Counted from the stretch's first letter, positions 19,666-28,291 are shown. The stretch: DNA of 64,000 bases from Pseudokineococcus lusitanus (GCF_003751265.1 NZ_RJKN01000011.1:1-64000); one strand, 5' to 3'. Numbers and translations: made by a program. The notes: generated from the letters alone by a model not told the origin.

Positions 19666-20313
19666 GTGACCAGCGACCGCGAGAAGGCCGCGTCCGGCCT
19701 CGTCCAGCGCCTCGTCGACCTGGGGATCCGCGGCGTCGGGCCGCTGGACGCCGCCGACGAGGCGGCCGAGAAGGCCCTGGCCAAGGCCGACGGCGACGTC
19801 GAGAAGGCCGTCGAGGCGCTCGTGGGGCGCCACCTGCGGCTCGCCGGCGCCGAGGGCTTCGTCACCGGGCTCGGCGGCCTCGTGACCCTGCCCGTGGCCC
19901 TGCCCGCCAACGTCATCGGCTTCTACGCGCTCGGCACCCGGCTCGTGGCCGCGGTGGCGCACCTGCGCGGGTACGACCTGCGGGACGCCGGCGTCCGCGC
20001 CGAGGTGCTGGAGTCGCTCGTCGGCGCCGGCGCGTCGCTGCCCGTCGCGGGCGCGGGCGGCGGGCTGCTGTCGCGCACGCTCCTGCGCGGGCTGCCGCAC
20101 CCCCTGCGCGTGGCCGTCAACAAGGGCCTCGGCTTCCGCCTGCTCGGCCAGATGGGCGCCCGGACCGTCGGCCGCCTCGGGCGCTTCGTCCCGGTCGCCG
20201 GGGGCGTCATCGGCGGCGGCGCGGACGCGTGGCTCATGCGCGGCATCGGCAAGCGCGCCCGCGAGGACTTCCCCGCGGGCGGCGCCCGCGGGCTGGCGCG
20301 CCGCGCCGCCTGA
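19666..20313 (+). CDS. EcsC family protein
   Basis: 215 aa from GTG 19666, chosen for GGAGG at 19656-19660, 5 nt upstream. It matches the EcsC protein family: a basic N-terminal helix (LVQRLVDLGIRGVGPLDAADE) and hydrophobic Gly-rich helices (GLGGLVTLPVALPANVIGFYALGTR, in two parts, and GRFVPVAGGVIGGGADAWL). Named after the Bacillus EcsC gene near an ABC transporter, but the molecular role of the family is not known. Probably membrane-associated. Single gene, closed by a 14-bp hairpin. Confidence 0.85.
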   Translation: MTSDREKAASGLVQRLVDLGIRGVGPLDAADEAAEKALAKADGDVEKAVEALVGRHLRLAGAEGFVTGLGGLVTLPVALPANVIGFYALGTRLVAAVAHLRGYDLRDAGVRAEVLESLVGAGASLPVAGAGGGLLSRTLLRGLPHPLRVAVNKGLGFRLLGQMGARTVGRLGRFVPVAGGVIGGGADAWLMRGIGKRAREDFPAGGARGLARRAA

Positions 20314-20328
20314 CGCGGCCGGCCGTCG

Positions 20329-20359
20329 GCGCGGGCCCGCCGCGACGGCGGGCCCGCGC
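20329..20359 (+). terminator. Hairpin terminator after EcsC gene
   Basis: GCGCGGGCCCGCCG (20329-20342) pairs perfectly with 20346-20359 across a CGA loop, 15 nt after the stop. There is no T-tract, as usual for actinomycete terminators. Confidence 0.65.
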
Positions 20360-20399
20360 GACCCCGTCCCTCTCGGGGGACGCCCGGGCACGGGCGACC

Positions 20400-20405
20400 T
20401 ACCCT
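20400..20405 (+). promoter_or_regulatory. Possible -10 element for DUF1232 gene
   Basis: TACCCT lies 49 nt before the TTG start, just after the EcsC terminator. I see no clear -35 partner. Confidence 0.35.
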
Positions 20406-20454
20406 GGTCGCAGCGGGGCGCCCTGCCGCCCCGCCCGACGACCGGGAGGCCCCC

Positions 20455-20877
20455 TTGTCCGCACGCACCCACCACCGCGGCGCCTGGCGCGCGCTGGCGG
20501 CCGCGCTCATGGGCGCCCGCCGGGCCGGCGACCCCGGCCTGCGCGAGCAGCTCACCGCCCTCCCGCGGCTCGTCACCGCCGTGGTGCGCGGCCGCTACAC
20601 CGGCACGACGACGAGCCGGCTCGCGCTCATGGCGCTCGCCGTCGGCTACGTCGTCTCGCCCGTCGACCTCGTCCCCGAGGCGGTCTTCCTCCTCGCGGGC
20701 CTCGTCGACGACGCGCTCGTCCTCACGTGGCTCGCCGGCGCGGTCGTCGACGAGACCACCGCCTTCCTGCGCTGGGAGAAGGCGGGCCGCCCCGCCGCCG
20801 ACGGCCCCGAGGGCGCCGGCACGGACCGCGCCGCCGAGCCCGGTCGCGAGACCGTCCAGGGCAGCGTCGTCGTCTGA
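20455..20877 (+). CDS. YkvA/DUF1232 family membrane protein
   Basis: 140 aa from TTG 20455; the rare start is supported by GGGAGG at 20444-20449, 5 nt away. The core is the DUF1232 motif near residues 60-95 (LMALAVGYVVSPVDLVPE, then a Gly-Leu-Val-Asp-Asp turn), with two hydrophobic helices. The conserved SPxDLxP turn is diagnostic. The tail is acidic and disordered. The family has no settled function. Confidence 0.87.
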   Translation: MSARTHHRGAWRALAAALMGARRAGDPGLREQLTALPRLVTAVVRGRYTGTTTSRLALMALAVGYVVSPVDLVPEAVFLLAGLVDDALVLTWLAGAVVDETTAFLRWEKAGRPAADGPEGAGTDRAAEPGRETVQGSVVV

Positions 20878-21014
20878 CCTCCCGCCCGCCGCCGGGGGCG
20901 ACGTCCTGTGGACGGCGCCCTCGACGGCGCCCCGGTGCGCGCCGGGCCCCCGCCCGGGACCCCCCCTGTGGAGGGCGTCCCCGCGCCGACGTCCGGCGCC
21001 CCACGCTCGCCGTC

Positions 21015-22415
21015 ATGACGACCTCACCCGCCCCCCGCCGCGACGACACGACCACCTCGCGCCGTCGCCGCGGCCGCCCGTGCCCCACCGCCGCCGAGGG
21101 GGCGAGGAGCCGGCCGCGGACGGCGCCCCTCCTGCCCCCGCAGGTGCGCGCCCCCGAGGTGCTCCGCGTGGGCGACCCGCGCGACCTCGTGGCCCTCGTG
21201 CCGCACCAGCTGGGCTTCGTCCCGGCGCGCAGCCTCGTCCTCGTGAGCCTGCGGGGACCCCGCCGGCGCGTGGGCCTCGTCTCGCGGGTCGACCTGCCCG
21301 CCCTCGCCGACCGGGAGCGGGCGCTGCTGGCGCTCCGGCAGGTGCCCGCCGACCTCGTCGACCTGCTGGGGCGCCTCGTGGACCACGCGGTCGACCTCGC
21401 CGTGCGCGACGGCGCGTCCGCCGTCGTCGCGGTCGTCTACGACGACGCCGTGCCCGCCGACCTGCTGGGCGGCGGCCACCCCGGGGGCCCGGACCCGCGG
21501 GACCTGTCGCTCGCGGGCCTCGTCGACGTCCTCGTCGCCGGGGCCTGCGTCGGCCGCGGCCTGCGGCTCGGCGACGCGTGGTGGGTCGACGGGGACCGCC
21601 TGCGCCGCCTCGGCTGCCGGGACGCGTGCTGCCCGCCGGAGGGAGAGCCCCTCGCCGCCCTCGACGGCAGCCTCGCCGCCGTCGAGATGGTCGCCCGTGG
21701 GTCCGCGCCGCTGCGGTCGCGGGACGCCCTGCTCGACGACCTGCGGCCCGCGGCCGCCGACGCGCGCGAGGAGGCGGTCCGGGCCGCCGCGACGGCCCGG
21801 CGCCGCACGCGCCGCGCCGAGGGCGACCCGGCCCGCGCCGCCCGGCTCCGCGCGGACGCGCTGGCGTCCTTCCGCGGTGCCGTCGAGGTCGAGCGGCTGG
21901 CCGCTCCGCCCGGCGGGGACGCGCCCGGCCGTCGCGGGCCGGCGGAGGACCTCCACGACCCCGTGCTGCTCGGCCGGGTCGGCGCGGCCCTGGCCGACCC
22001 GTGGGTGCGCGACGCCGTCCTCGTCAGCTGCCTCGCGGGGGCGGGCGACGTGCCGGAGCGGGTGGCGGCCGAGGGCCCCGACGAGCGCGCGGAGGCGCTG
22101 CTCGAGGCGGTCGTCGGCCGGCCGGCGGGCGCCGCGGTCCCGGACCCGGCGCTCGTGGCCGCCGCGGAGGGGGTGCTCGCGGCCGTCGTGCGGCACCTGC
22201 CCGACCGGGTGGGCGCCCACGCCCTCGGGGCGCTCGCGTGGACGGCGTGGTGGTCCGGCGACGGCGCCCGCGCGGTCGCCTGCGCCGAGCGCGCGCTCGA
22301 GGTCCGGCCCGCCGTGCCGATGGCGCGGCTCGTCCTCGACCTCGTCGACGCGGGGGCGGTCCCCGCCTGGGTGCGGGCCCGCCGGCAGGACGACGAGGAG
22401 GCGCCCGCGGGCTGA
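21015..22415 (+). CDS. DUF4192 family protein
   Basis: 466 aa from ATG 21015. After a basic Arg/Thr-rich N-terminus (~1-45), the DUF4192 domain begins with LRVGDPRDLVALVPHQLGFVPARS, its diagnostic opening, and runs to the C-terminus. The family is nearly confined to actinobacteria and its role is unknown. Two Cys in CRDACCPPEG lie mid-protein. No membrane segments. The last ~100 residues (LGALAWTAWWSGDGARAVAC) resemble a TPR-like helix pair. The 137-bp region upstream is very GC-rich and shows no clear promoter. Confidence 0.88.
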   Translation: MTTSPAPRRDDTTTSRRRRGRPCPTAAEGARSRPRTAPLLPPQVRAPEVLRVGDPRDLVALVPHQLGFVPARSLVLVSLRGPRRRVGLVSRVDLPALADRERALLALRQVPADLVDLLGRLVDHAVDLAVRDGASAVVAVVYDDAVPADLLGGGHPGGPDPRDLSLAGLVDVLVAGACVGRGLRLGDAWWVDGDRLRRLGCRDACCPPEGEPLAALDGSLAAVEMVARGSAPLRSRDALLDDLRPAAADAREEAVRAAATARRRTRRAEGDPARAARLRADALASFRGAVEVERLAAPPGGDAPGRRGPAEDLHDPVLLGRVGAALADPWVRDAVLVSCLAGAGDVPERVAAEGPDERAEALLEAVVGRPAGAAVPDPALVAAAEGVLAAVVRHLPDRVGAHALGALAWTAWWSGDGARAVACAERALEVRPAVPMARLVLDLVDAGAVPAWVRARRQDDEEAPAG

Positions 22416-22491
22416 CCCGGCGCGGGGCCTGCGGGCCCCGGGGCGCCGCCCGACGGCCGGACGGGCGGTGCGGTCGCGGCGGGGCCCTTGC

Positions 22492-22497
22492 TACCGT
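22492..22497 (+). promoter_or_regulatory. -10 element for metX leader
   Basis: TACCGT lies so that transcription would begin near 22504, the first bases of the riboswitch. The -35 region is not recognisable. Confidence 0.55.
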
Positions 22498-22504
22498 CCG
22501 CGCC

Positions 22505-22613
22505 AGGTCAAGAGTCCCAGCGCGGAGCCCCGGCTCGCTGGGCGGCAACCCTCCTCCGCGGTGGGGTGCCCCGGGTGATGACCGGGCCCGCCGGCATGCG
22601 GCGGGCAAGCGCG
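22505..22613 (+). ncRNA. SAM riboswitch (SAM-IV type)
   Basis: The leader carries the S-box core: GGTCA (22506-22510) closes P1 with TGACC (22579-22583), with CCGGCTCGCTGGGCGGCAAC and a GGTGGGGTGCCCCGGGTGA segment between them. A perfect 8-bp hairpin (GCCCGCCG 22586-22593 with 22599-22606, loop GCATG) directly follows P1. This extra 3' hairpin and the core are those of actinobacterial SAM-IV riboswitches, which sense S-adenosylmethionine and control Met genes. The RNA ends about 40 nt before the metX start, so translational control is likely. The 3' boundary and the IV rather than I/IV subtype are my reading. Confidence 0.85.
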
Positions 22614-22650
22614 GGCCGCCCGTCGGCCCCTGGGACCCCCGGAGGCCGTC

Positions 22651-23928
22651 GTGGGCAGCACCCGCACCGAGGAGCGCACCGTCCCGCCCCCGCCGGCGGT
22701 GCCCCCGCCGGCCGTGGGCGCGCAGGGCTCGCCGGCGGACGGCCCGGTCGTCGTGCCGCCGGTCCCGGCGTCCCGGGCCGCCCGTCCCGCGCCGCCCGCC
22801 TCGGGCGCGTGGCGCCCCGGCGACCCGGTCGGCTCCCGCCGCTTCGCGCGGGTCGGCGCCGTCGCGCTGGAGGGCGGAGACGTGCTCCCCGACGTCGTCG
22901 TGGCCTACGAGACGTGGGGCGAGATGGCCGACGACCGGTCGAACGTCGTCCTCGTCTGCCACGCGCTGACGGGGGACAGCCACGTCGCGGGGCCCGCCGG
23001 GCCCGGTCACCCCACCCCGGGCTGGTGGGACGAGCTCGTCGGCCCGGGCCGGGCCCTCGACACCGACCGCTGGTGCGTCGTGGCGGCCAACGTCCTCGGC
23101 GGCTGCCAGGGCACGACCGGTCCGTCGTCGCCCGCGCCCGACGGCCGGCCGTGGGGGAGCCGGTTCCCGGCCGTCTCCGTCCGCGACCAGGTCGCCGTCG
23201 AGGCGGCGCTCGCCGACGCGCTGGGCGTGCCGGCGTGGGCGCTCGTCGTCGGCGGGTCGATGGGGGGCATGCGCGCCCTCGAGTGGGGCGTCACGCACCC
23301 CGGCCGGGTCCGCCGGCTGCTCGTGCTGGCCGCCTGCGCGGCGAGCGGCGCCGACCAGATCGCCTGGGCCGCGGCCCAGCTGGCCGCCGTCGAGGGCGAC
23401 CCGGGCTACGCCGGGGGCGACTACCACGACGCGCCCGACGGCGCGGGGCCCCACACGGGCCTCGGCGTCGCCCGCCGCGTCGCGCACGCCACGTACCGCG
23501 CGGCGCCCGAGCTCGAGGCCCGCTTCGGGCGGACGGCGCAGCCGGGGGAGGACCCCGCCCGGGGCGGCCGCTACGCGGTCGAGTCCTACCTCGACCACCA
23601 CGCCGACAAGCTCGTGCGGCGCTTCGACGCGGGCTCGTACGTCGCCCTCACCCGGGCGATGAACGGCCACGACGTCGGCCGGGGCCGCGGCGGGACCGGC
23701 GCCGCGCTGGCCGCGGTCACCGCCACGACGGCGGTCGTGGCCATCTCCTCGGACCGGCTCTACCCGGTGGCGCTCGGCGAGGAGCTCGTGGCGGGCCTGC
23801 CCGGCACGCCCGCCCTCCACGTCGTCGACTCGCCCGCGGGCCACGACGGCTTCCTCACCGAGCACGCGGCGGTCGCGGCCGTCGTGCGCGACCTGCTCGG
23901 CCGTCCCGGGGGGCCCGTCGACGGCTGA
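22651..23928 (+). CDS. metX: Homoserine O-acetyltransferase
   Basis: 425 aa from GTG 22651 with GGAGG at 22641-22645. Alpha/beta-hydrolase of methionine synthesis; it acetylates homoserine from acetyl-CoA. Nucleophile Ser203 is in GGSMGG, the Asp is in SSDRLYPV and the His in GHDGFL. Family motifs NVVLVCHALTGDSHV and ANVLGGCQGTTGP are intact. Residues 1 to ~55 are an unusual Pro-rich extension. The SAM riboswitch upstream explains its regulation. The usual partner metY (O-acetylhomoserine sulfhydrylase) is not in this window; the next gene is convergent. Confidence 0.95.
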   Translation: MGSTRTEERTVPPPPAVPPPAVGAQGSPADGPVVVPPVPASRAARPAPPASGAWRPGDPVGSRRFARVGAVALEGGDVLPDVVVAYETWGEMADDRSNVVLVCHALTGDSHVAGPAGPGHPTPGWWDELVGPGRALDTDRWCVVAANVLGGCQGTTGPSSPAPDGRPWGSRFPAVSVRDQVAVEAALADALGVPAWALVVGGSMGGMRALEWGVTHPGRVRRLLVLAACAASGADQIAWAAAQLAAVEGDPGYAGGDYHDAPDGAGPHTGLGVARRVAHATYRAAPELEARFGRTAQPGEDPARGGRYAVESYLDHHADKLVRRFDAGSYVALTRAMNGHDVGRGRGGTGAALAAVTATTAVVAISSDRLYPVALGEELVAGLPGTPALHVVDSPAGHDGFLTEHAAVAAVVRDLLGRPGGPVDG

Positions 23929-23940
23929 GCGGCCCGGCGG

Positions 23941-24456
23941 TCAGGCGGGCGGGGCGGACGTGGACCGCTCGACCCACGCCCGCAGGCCGGCCCACGTGCC
24001 GACGAGCCCGGGGTGCAGCGGCAGGGCGCCGACGTCGTCGAGGGCGACCCAGCGGACGTCGTCGGACTCCGCCGTGGCCGCGTGCGGCGCCTGCGGCGGG
24101 GCGCCGCGGCGACGGCGGCCCAGGACGACCGTGTAGCGCCAGACGCCGAGGTCCGCGGTGACGCGCCGGCCGAGGACCTCGACGGCGGCCGGGTCGAGCC
24201 CGGTCTCCTCGTGGGCCTCGCGCAGCGCGCCGGCGTCGGCGTCCTCGTGGCTGTCGACGGCGCCGCCGGGCAGCCCCCACGTGCCGCCGAGGTGGGTCCA
24301 CCCGGCGCGCAGCTGCAGCAGGACCCGGGAGCCCGCCGGCCCCTCGGCGCCGTCGTCGCCCGAGCCGTCGTTGACGAGCAGGAGCCCGGCGGCGCCGTGG
24401 CGGCCCCAGCGCCGCACCCCGCCCGCGGCGGTCACCCACCCGTCGCCGTCGCCCAC
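23941..24456 (-). CDS. NUDIX hydrolase, MutT-like
   Basis: 171 aa from GTG 24456. The Nudix box begins in LPGGAVDSHEDADAGALREA and ends HEETGL (complete REUXEE-type core). The preceding HLGGTWGLPGG is MutT-like, so it may hydrolyse an oxidised or unusual nucleotide, but substrate cannot be told from sequence. Convergent with metX (12 bp apart); divergent from the universal stress protein gene. Confidence 0.9.
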   Translation of the reverse strand: MGDGDGWVTAAGGVRRWGRHGAAGLLLVNDGSGDDGAEGPAGSRVLLQLRAGWTHLGGTWGLPGGAVDSHEDADAGALREAHEETGLDPAAVEVLGRRVTADLGVWRYTVVLGRRRRGAPPQAPHAATAESDDVRWVALDDVGALPLHPGLVGTWAGLRAWVERSTSAPPA

Positions 24457-24462
24457 GGCCCC

Positions 24463-24468
24463 ACGCTA
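24463..24468 (-). promoter_or_regulatory. -10 element, leaderless NUDIX gene
   Basis: Minus-strand TAGCGT ends 6 nt before GTG 24456. Confidence 0.6.
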
Positions 24469-24494
24469 CGCACGGCGGCCGACGGGGTGTCGGG

Positions 24495-24500
24495 TAGCCT
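24495..24500 (+). promoter_or_regulatory. -10 element for universal stress gene
   Basis: TAGCCT at 24495-24500 would start RNA near 24507, giving a ~55-nt leader that contains a GAGGAGGGGG ribosome site before ATG 24563. Confidence 0.45.
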
Positions 24501-24562
24501 CCGCGGCGCGCCCGGGGGCGCCCCGCCGGACCTCCGGACGGGCCGTCGAGGAGGGGGCACCC

Positions 24563-24970
24563 ATGACCGTGGTCGTCGGGTACGTGCCGACCCGCGAGGG
24601 GCGCGCCGCCCTCGCCGCAGGGCTCGCGGAGGCCGCGCGCCGGCGCTCCCGCGTCGTCGTCGTCGACAACCGGCGGGCCGACCCGGACGACCCGGACCCG
24701 GTCGCCACGAGCACCCGCGCCCTCGAGGAGCTGCGGCCCGAGGTCGAGGCCGCGCTCGGCGCTGACGCCCCCGCCCACGAGCTGCGCGCCCTCACGCCCG
24801 GGGCCGAGCCGTCGGCCGACCTCCTCCGCGTCGCGATCGACGAGGGCGCCGCCCTCGTCGTCATCGGCCTGCGGCGCCGCACCCCCGTGGGCAAGCTCGT
24901 GCTGGGCTCCGGCGCCCAGCGGATCCTCTTCGACGCCCCCTGCCCCGTCCTCGCGGTCAAGCCCGTCTGA
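24563..24970 (+). CDS. Universal stress protein, UspA family
   Basis: 135 aa from ATG 24563. Single UspA domain: opening [19 protein letters not shown], and near the C-terminus the ATP-binding G2xG9xGS-type motif, [20 protein letters not shown], followed by a CPVLAVKPV ending. The nucleotide-binding motif is largely intact, so it probably binds ATP. Cytoplasmic, stress-related; the target is unknown. Confidence 0.92.
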   Translation: MTVVVGYVPTREGRAALAAGLAEAARRRSRVVVVDNRRADPDDPDPVATSTRALEELRPEVEAALGADAPAHELRALTPGAEPSADLLRVAIDEGAALVVIGLRRRTPVGKLVLGSGAQRILFDAPCPVLAVKPV

Positions 24971-25322
24971 CCCGGGCCCGGCGCCGCACGCCGCCCCCAC
25001 CGCCGCCGCCGGACGCCCCGGCGGCGCGCCGTCGTGCCCGCCGCGCGACGCGCCCACCACCCCGGCGGCCCAGAGGTGCCGGGGGAGCCCCCGGGCTGTG
25101 CGACGATGGGGACTTGCGCACCACAGGTCTCGTCATGCCCGAAAACACCCCGCGTCGCGGGCATGGACGTGGTCCCGCGGTCGTTGGAGCACTCGAACGG
25201 GTCCGGTGACGTCCTCGCCGCCCCAGCACGCCCCGCACCACCCGCGAGCACGCCGGCCTCCCGCCGGCGCCCGGCCGTCCCAGGCCCTCGCACCGCTCGT
25301 CCGCTACGACGAAAGGCAGTCC
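24971..25322. other. 352-bp region upstream of rpoD
   Basis: No gene that I can support. It holds a weak GC hairpin after the usp stop (25004-25026), the inverted repeat at 25131-25169, and the AAAGG ribosome site at 25312-25316. The rpoD promoter must lie here, but I cannot identify a convincing -35/-10 pair. Confidence 0.5.
25131..25169. repeat. Inverted repeat in rpoD upstream region
   Basis: CGTCATGCCCG (25131-25141) is mirrored by CGGGCATG then GACG (25158-25169): eight perfect pairs plus three more past a one-base bulge, 16-nt centre. It could be an operator, or an RNA hairpin if transcription begins upstream. It ends 153 nt before the rpoD start. Confidence 0.6.
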
Positions 25323-26957
25323 GTGTCGTCGGTCCCCACCCCCGCCAGCCCCCCGGCCCAGCAGCTCCCCGCGGAGTTCGCCCACCCGAGCCTGCAGGAC
25401 CTGCTCGCCTCGGGCCGATCCACCGGCACGGTCACCGCCACGAGCCTCCGCTCGGCCTGCGAGAGCGCCGAGGTGCCGATGTCGCGCATGAAGACGGTGC
25501 TGCGCGCCCTCGACGACGCGTCCGTCACCGTCGTGGTCGACGACCCCCAGCCCGTCGCGAAGCGGCCCAAGCGCACCGCTGCCGCGGCGCGCGCCCGTGC
25601 GGCGACGACCGTCGTCGCCGGCGAGGAGGCGCCCGCGCGTCCCACCCGTGCCGCCGCCTCGACGGCCAAGAAGGCCGCCGCCCCGAAGGCGGCCCCCGTG
25701 GCCGCGGCGCCCGAGGCGCCGGCCGAGGAGGTCGCCGAGGCGGCCCCGGCCAAGCCGGCGCGCAGCCGCGCGGCGAGCAAGACCGCCGCGGCGAAGAAGA
25801 CGACGACCGCCGCCGCCGCCAAGACGGCCGCCGCGCCCGCGCGTGCGAAGTCCGCCAAGTCGTCCGAGGGGCCGACCGAGGTCACCTCCGGCGAGGTCGA
25901 GACCCTCGCCGACGAGGAGGCCGCCGCGCGTCCCACCGCCTCCGAGGCCGAGGCCAAGGACGCCAAGGACGGGAAGACGAGCGACTCCTTCGTCCTGCGC
26001 GACGACGACGACGAGGACGCCCCGGCGGTCCAGGTCGTCACCGCCGGCGCGACGGCCGACCCGGTCAAGGACTACCTCAAGCAGATCGGCAAGGTCGCCC
26101 TCCTCAACGCCGAGCAGGAGGTCGAGCTCGCCAAGCGCATCGAGGCGGGGCTCTTCGCCGAGGAGCGCATGTCGTCCGGCGACATCAGCGACGAGCGCTA
26201 CGAGCGCGAGCTCAAGTGGATCGCCCACGACGGCCGCCGCGCGAAGAACCACCTGCTCGAGGCCAACCTGCGCCTCGTCGTCTCGCTGGCCAAGCGCTAC
26301 ACGGGTCGCGGCATGCTCTTCCTGGACCTCATCCAGGAGGGCAACCTTGGCCTCATCCGTGCGGTCGAGAAGTTCGACTACACCAAGGGCTACAAGTTCT
26401 CGACCTACGCGACGTGGTGGATCCGCCAGGCCATCACCCGCGCCATGGCCGACCAGGCGCGGACGATCCGCATCCCGGTCCACATGGTCGAGGTCATCAA
26501 CAAGCTGGCCCGCGTCCAGCGGCAGATGCTCCAGGACCTGGGCCGCGAGCCCACGCCGGAGGAGCTCGCCAAGGAGCTGGACATGACGCCCGAGAAGGTC
26601 GTCGAGGTCCAGAAGTACGGCCGCGAGCCCATCTCCCTGTCCACGCCGCTCGGCGAGGACGGCGACAGCGAGTTCGGCGACCTCATCGAGGACTCCGAGG
26701 CCGTCGTCCCGGCGGACGCGGTGTCGTTCACGCTCCTCCAGGAGCAGCTGCACTCGGTGCTCGACACGCTGTCCGAGCGCGAGGCCGGCGTCGTCTCGAT
26801 GCGCTTCGGCCTCACCGACGGGCAGCCGAAGACGCTCGACGAGATCGGCAAGGTCTACGGCGTGACGCGCGAGCGGATCCGCCAGATCGAGTCGAAGACG
26901 ATGTCCAAGCTGCGCCACCCCTCGCGCAGCCAGGTCCTGCGGGACTACCTGGACTGA
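25323..26957 (+). CDS. rpoD: Principal sigma factor RpoD/HrdB/SigA
   Basis: 544 aa from GTG 25323, AAAGG 6 nt upstream. Region 1.1 is near 20-75 ([14 protein letters not shown]). Residues ~75-245 are a long Ala/Lys/Glu-rich linker resembling histone H1 tails. Region 1.2 starts at ~246 ([11 protein letters not shown]). Region 2 has the -10 recognition helix in [19 protein letters not shown], region 3 follows, and region 4.2 carries the -35 recognition helix in [19 protein letters not shown]. All core regions are intact. It should direct most housekeeping transcription, including the -10 elements listed here. Closed by a very strong hairpin. Confidence 0.97.
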   Translation: MSSVPTPASPPAQQLPAEFAHPSLQDLLASGRSTGTVTATSLRSACESAEVPMSRMKTVLRALDDASVTVVVDDPQPVAKRPKRTAAAARARAATTVVAGEEAPARPTRAAASTAKKAAAPKAAPVAAAPEAPAEEVAEAAPAKPARSRAASKTAAAKKTTTAAAAKTAAAPARAKSAKSSEGPTEVTSGEVETLADEEAAARPTASEAEAKDAKDGKTSDSFVLRDDDDEDAPAVQVVTAGATADPVKDYLKQIGKVALLNAEQEVELAKRIEAGLFAEERMSSGDISDERYERELKWIAHDGRRAKNHLLEANLRLVVSLAKRYTGRGMLFLDLIQEGNLGLIRAVEKFDYTKGYKFSTYATWWIRQAITRAMADQARTIRIPVHMVEVINKLARVQRQMLQDLGREPTPEELAKELDMTPEKVVEVQKYGREPISLSTPLGEDGDSEFGDLIEDSEAVVPADAVSFTLLQEQLHSVLDTLSEREAGVVSMRFGLTDGQPKTLDEIGKVYGVTRERIRQIESKTMSKLRHPSRSQVLRDYLD

Positions 26958-26970
26958 CGTCCGGCCCCGG

Positions 26971-27017
26971 ACGCACGACGGCCCCGCCACCTCGTCGGTG
27001 GCGGGGCCGTCGTGCGT
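26971..27017 (+). terminator. Strong rpoD terminator hairpin
   Basis: A 21-bp perfect stem (26971-26991 with 26997-27017) with loop TCGTC, 13 nt after the rpoD stop. No T-tract follows. It also lies downstream of the minus-strand gene at 27093, so it may serve both directions. Confidence 0.85.
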
Positions 27018-27092
27018 CGTGGGGCGGGCGGCGTCGTCCGGGACGGGCGGTCGCCGTGCGGACCCCGGGGCGCCGGGGTCAGCGGGGGTGGT

Positions 27093-27308
27093 TCAGCGGT
27101 CGCCCTCGGCGCGGCGGAAGTCGGCGGCGGAGACGCGGCAGGCGTCCTCGCCGCCCTCGTGCCAGACCACCCGGCGGACCCGGCCGACGGGGGCGGGGTC
27201 GTCGGCGGCGGCGAAGACCTTCGCCTGGGCGGGGCCGCGCGTCACGCGCGTCTCCCCGCCGCAGAGCGGGCAGGTCGCGGTCGTCTCGAGGGGCTGCAGG
27301 GTCGACAC
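27093..27308 (-). CDS. Small Cys-containing hypothetical protein
   Basis: 71 aa from GTG 27308. Near the N-terminus is CPLCGGE, half of a zinc-knuckle, with a lone Cys later (EDACRVS), so zinc binding would need a dimer or His ligands. A WHEGG segment is nearby. I do not recognise the family. The leaderless -10 upstream (TAAACT) is the best in the window, so the gene is probably real. Confidence 0.7.
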   Translation of the reverse strand: MSTLQPLETTATCPLCGGETRVTRGPAQAKVFAAADDPAPVGRVRRVVWHEGGEDACRVSAADFRRAEGDR

Positions 27309-27315
27309 GGCCCCG

Positions 27316-27321
27316 AGTTTA
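27316..27321 (-). promoter_or_regulatory. -10 element, leaderless small gene
   Basis: Minus-strand TAAACT, close to consensus TATAAT, ends 7 nt before GTG 27308. Confidence 0.65.
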
Positions 27322-27389
27322 CGGGCCGTGGCGGGTGGCCCCGCGCCGCCGCCCCCTCGTCACGCGGCGTCAGCGCGCGACGGGACCGG

Positions 27390-27788
27390 TCAGGACGTCG
27401 TCGGCAGGGCGCCCAGCGGGGCGACGTCCGCCGCGGCGCTCTCGCAGACCCAGTGCGGGTCGGGCCCGAGGTCGGGCAGGACCGCGAGCACGTGCGGGTC
27501 GGGCGCCGTGCAGCCCGGCGGCCGGGGGCACGACGGCCACCGCACGCCGTGGTCGTCGAGGAGGGTCTCCTGCACGTCCTGGGCGACCTGACCGGCGACG
27601 TGGGCGCCGCCCTCCGGCCACGCCTCCAGCCACCAGCGTCGCGCGGCGACGGCCGCGTCGACGACGTCGACGAGCGGGGCCGTGCCGAGGCCGCGGGCGG
27701 TGAGGTCGTGGACGACGACCGCCCGGGCCGCGAGAAGCGGGTCCGGCGTCGTGCCGGGGGAGGGCGGGGGCACGTCCACGCCGGTCAC
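27390..27788 (-). CDS. Hypothetical protein
   Basis: 132 aa from GTG 27788, overlapping the DUF456 stop by 4 nt. Starts with a Pro-rich stretch, then helices (LAARAVVVHDLTARGLG, VDAAVAARRWWLEAWPEGG), then a Cys/Trp/His-bearing tail (CPRPPGC, DPHWVCE). I recognise no domain. The coupled start suggests work with the DUF456 membrane protein. Confidence 0.65.
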   Translation of the reverse strand: MTGVDVPPPSPGTTPDPLLAARAVVVHDLTARGLGTAPLVDVVDAAVAARRWWLEAWPEGGAHVAGQVAQDVQETLLDDHGVRWPSCPRPPGCTAPDPHVLAVLPDLGPDPHWVCESAAADVAPLGALPTTS

Positions 27789-28291
27789 ACCGTCCCCGTC
27801 AGCACGACCGCGAACCACAGCGTCGCCGCGAGCAGGACGGCCCCGAGCTCGATGAGCAGGGCCACGCCGGCCGCCCGGAGGCCGACCTTGGTGCTGCGCC
27901 ACGCCGTCGCGGCGTCCGGCTGGCGGTGCAGCTCGGCGAGGTAGAGGCCCAGCAGGAAGCCGAGGACGAGCCCGAGGACCGGGACGACGAAGAAGCCGAC
28001 GATGCCCAGCAGCCCGCCGGCCACGAGGGACCGGTTGGGCACGCCCGCCCGCTTGAGGGAGACGCCGGCCGTGAGGTACTCGAGCACCTGCCCGGCGGAC
28101 AGGAGGACGACGACGCCCACGAGCACCCACCAGGCGGCCCCGCCGGTGACGAGGGCCCACAGGGCCACGGACAGCGCCACGAGGAGCCCGCCGGGCAGGA
28201 CCGGCACCACGGTGCCGAGGACGCCGACGACGATCCCGACACCGGCGACCACCGTCACCTGGTCGGCCAACGAGGCCAGGACGTCACCCAC
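27785..28291 (-). CDS. DUF456 family membrane protein
   Basis: 168 aa from GTG 28291 with GGGAGG 8 nt upstream. Four to five hydrophobic helices with the DUF456 signature: GVLGTVVPVLPGGLLVALSV early, then a charged SLKRAGVPNRSLVAGG loop and GIVGFFVVPVLGLVLGFLLG, a Gly-zipper-like helix. The family is of unknown function, sometimes linked with detergent or solvent tolerance. Start of a two-gene minus unit. Confidence 0.88.
   Translation of the reverse strand: MGDVLASLADQVTVVAGVGIVVGVLGTVVPVLPGGLLVALSVALWALVTGGAAWWVLVGVVVLLSAGQVLEYLTAGVSLKRAGVPNRSLVAGGLLGIVGFFVVPVLGLVLGFLLGLYLAELHRQPDAATAWRSTKVGLRAAGVALLIELGAVLLAATLWFAVVLTGTV

Noticed and set aside
20905-20972. Two CCTGTGGA repeats resembling DnaA boxes
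   Set aside because: Only 7/9 and 6/9 matches to TTGTCCACA and no AT-rich unwinding region, so not an origin.
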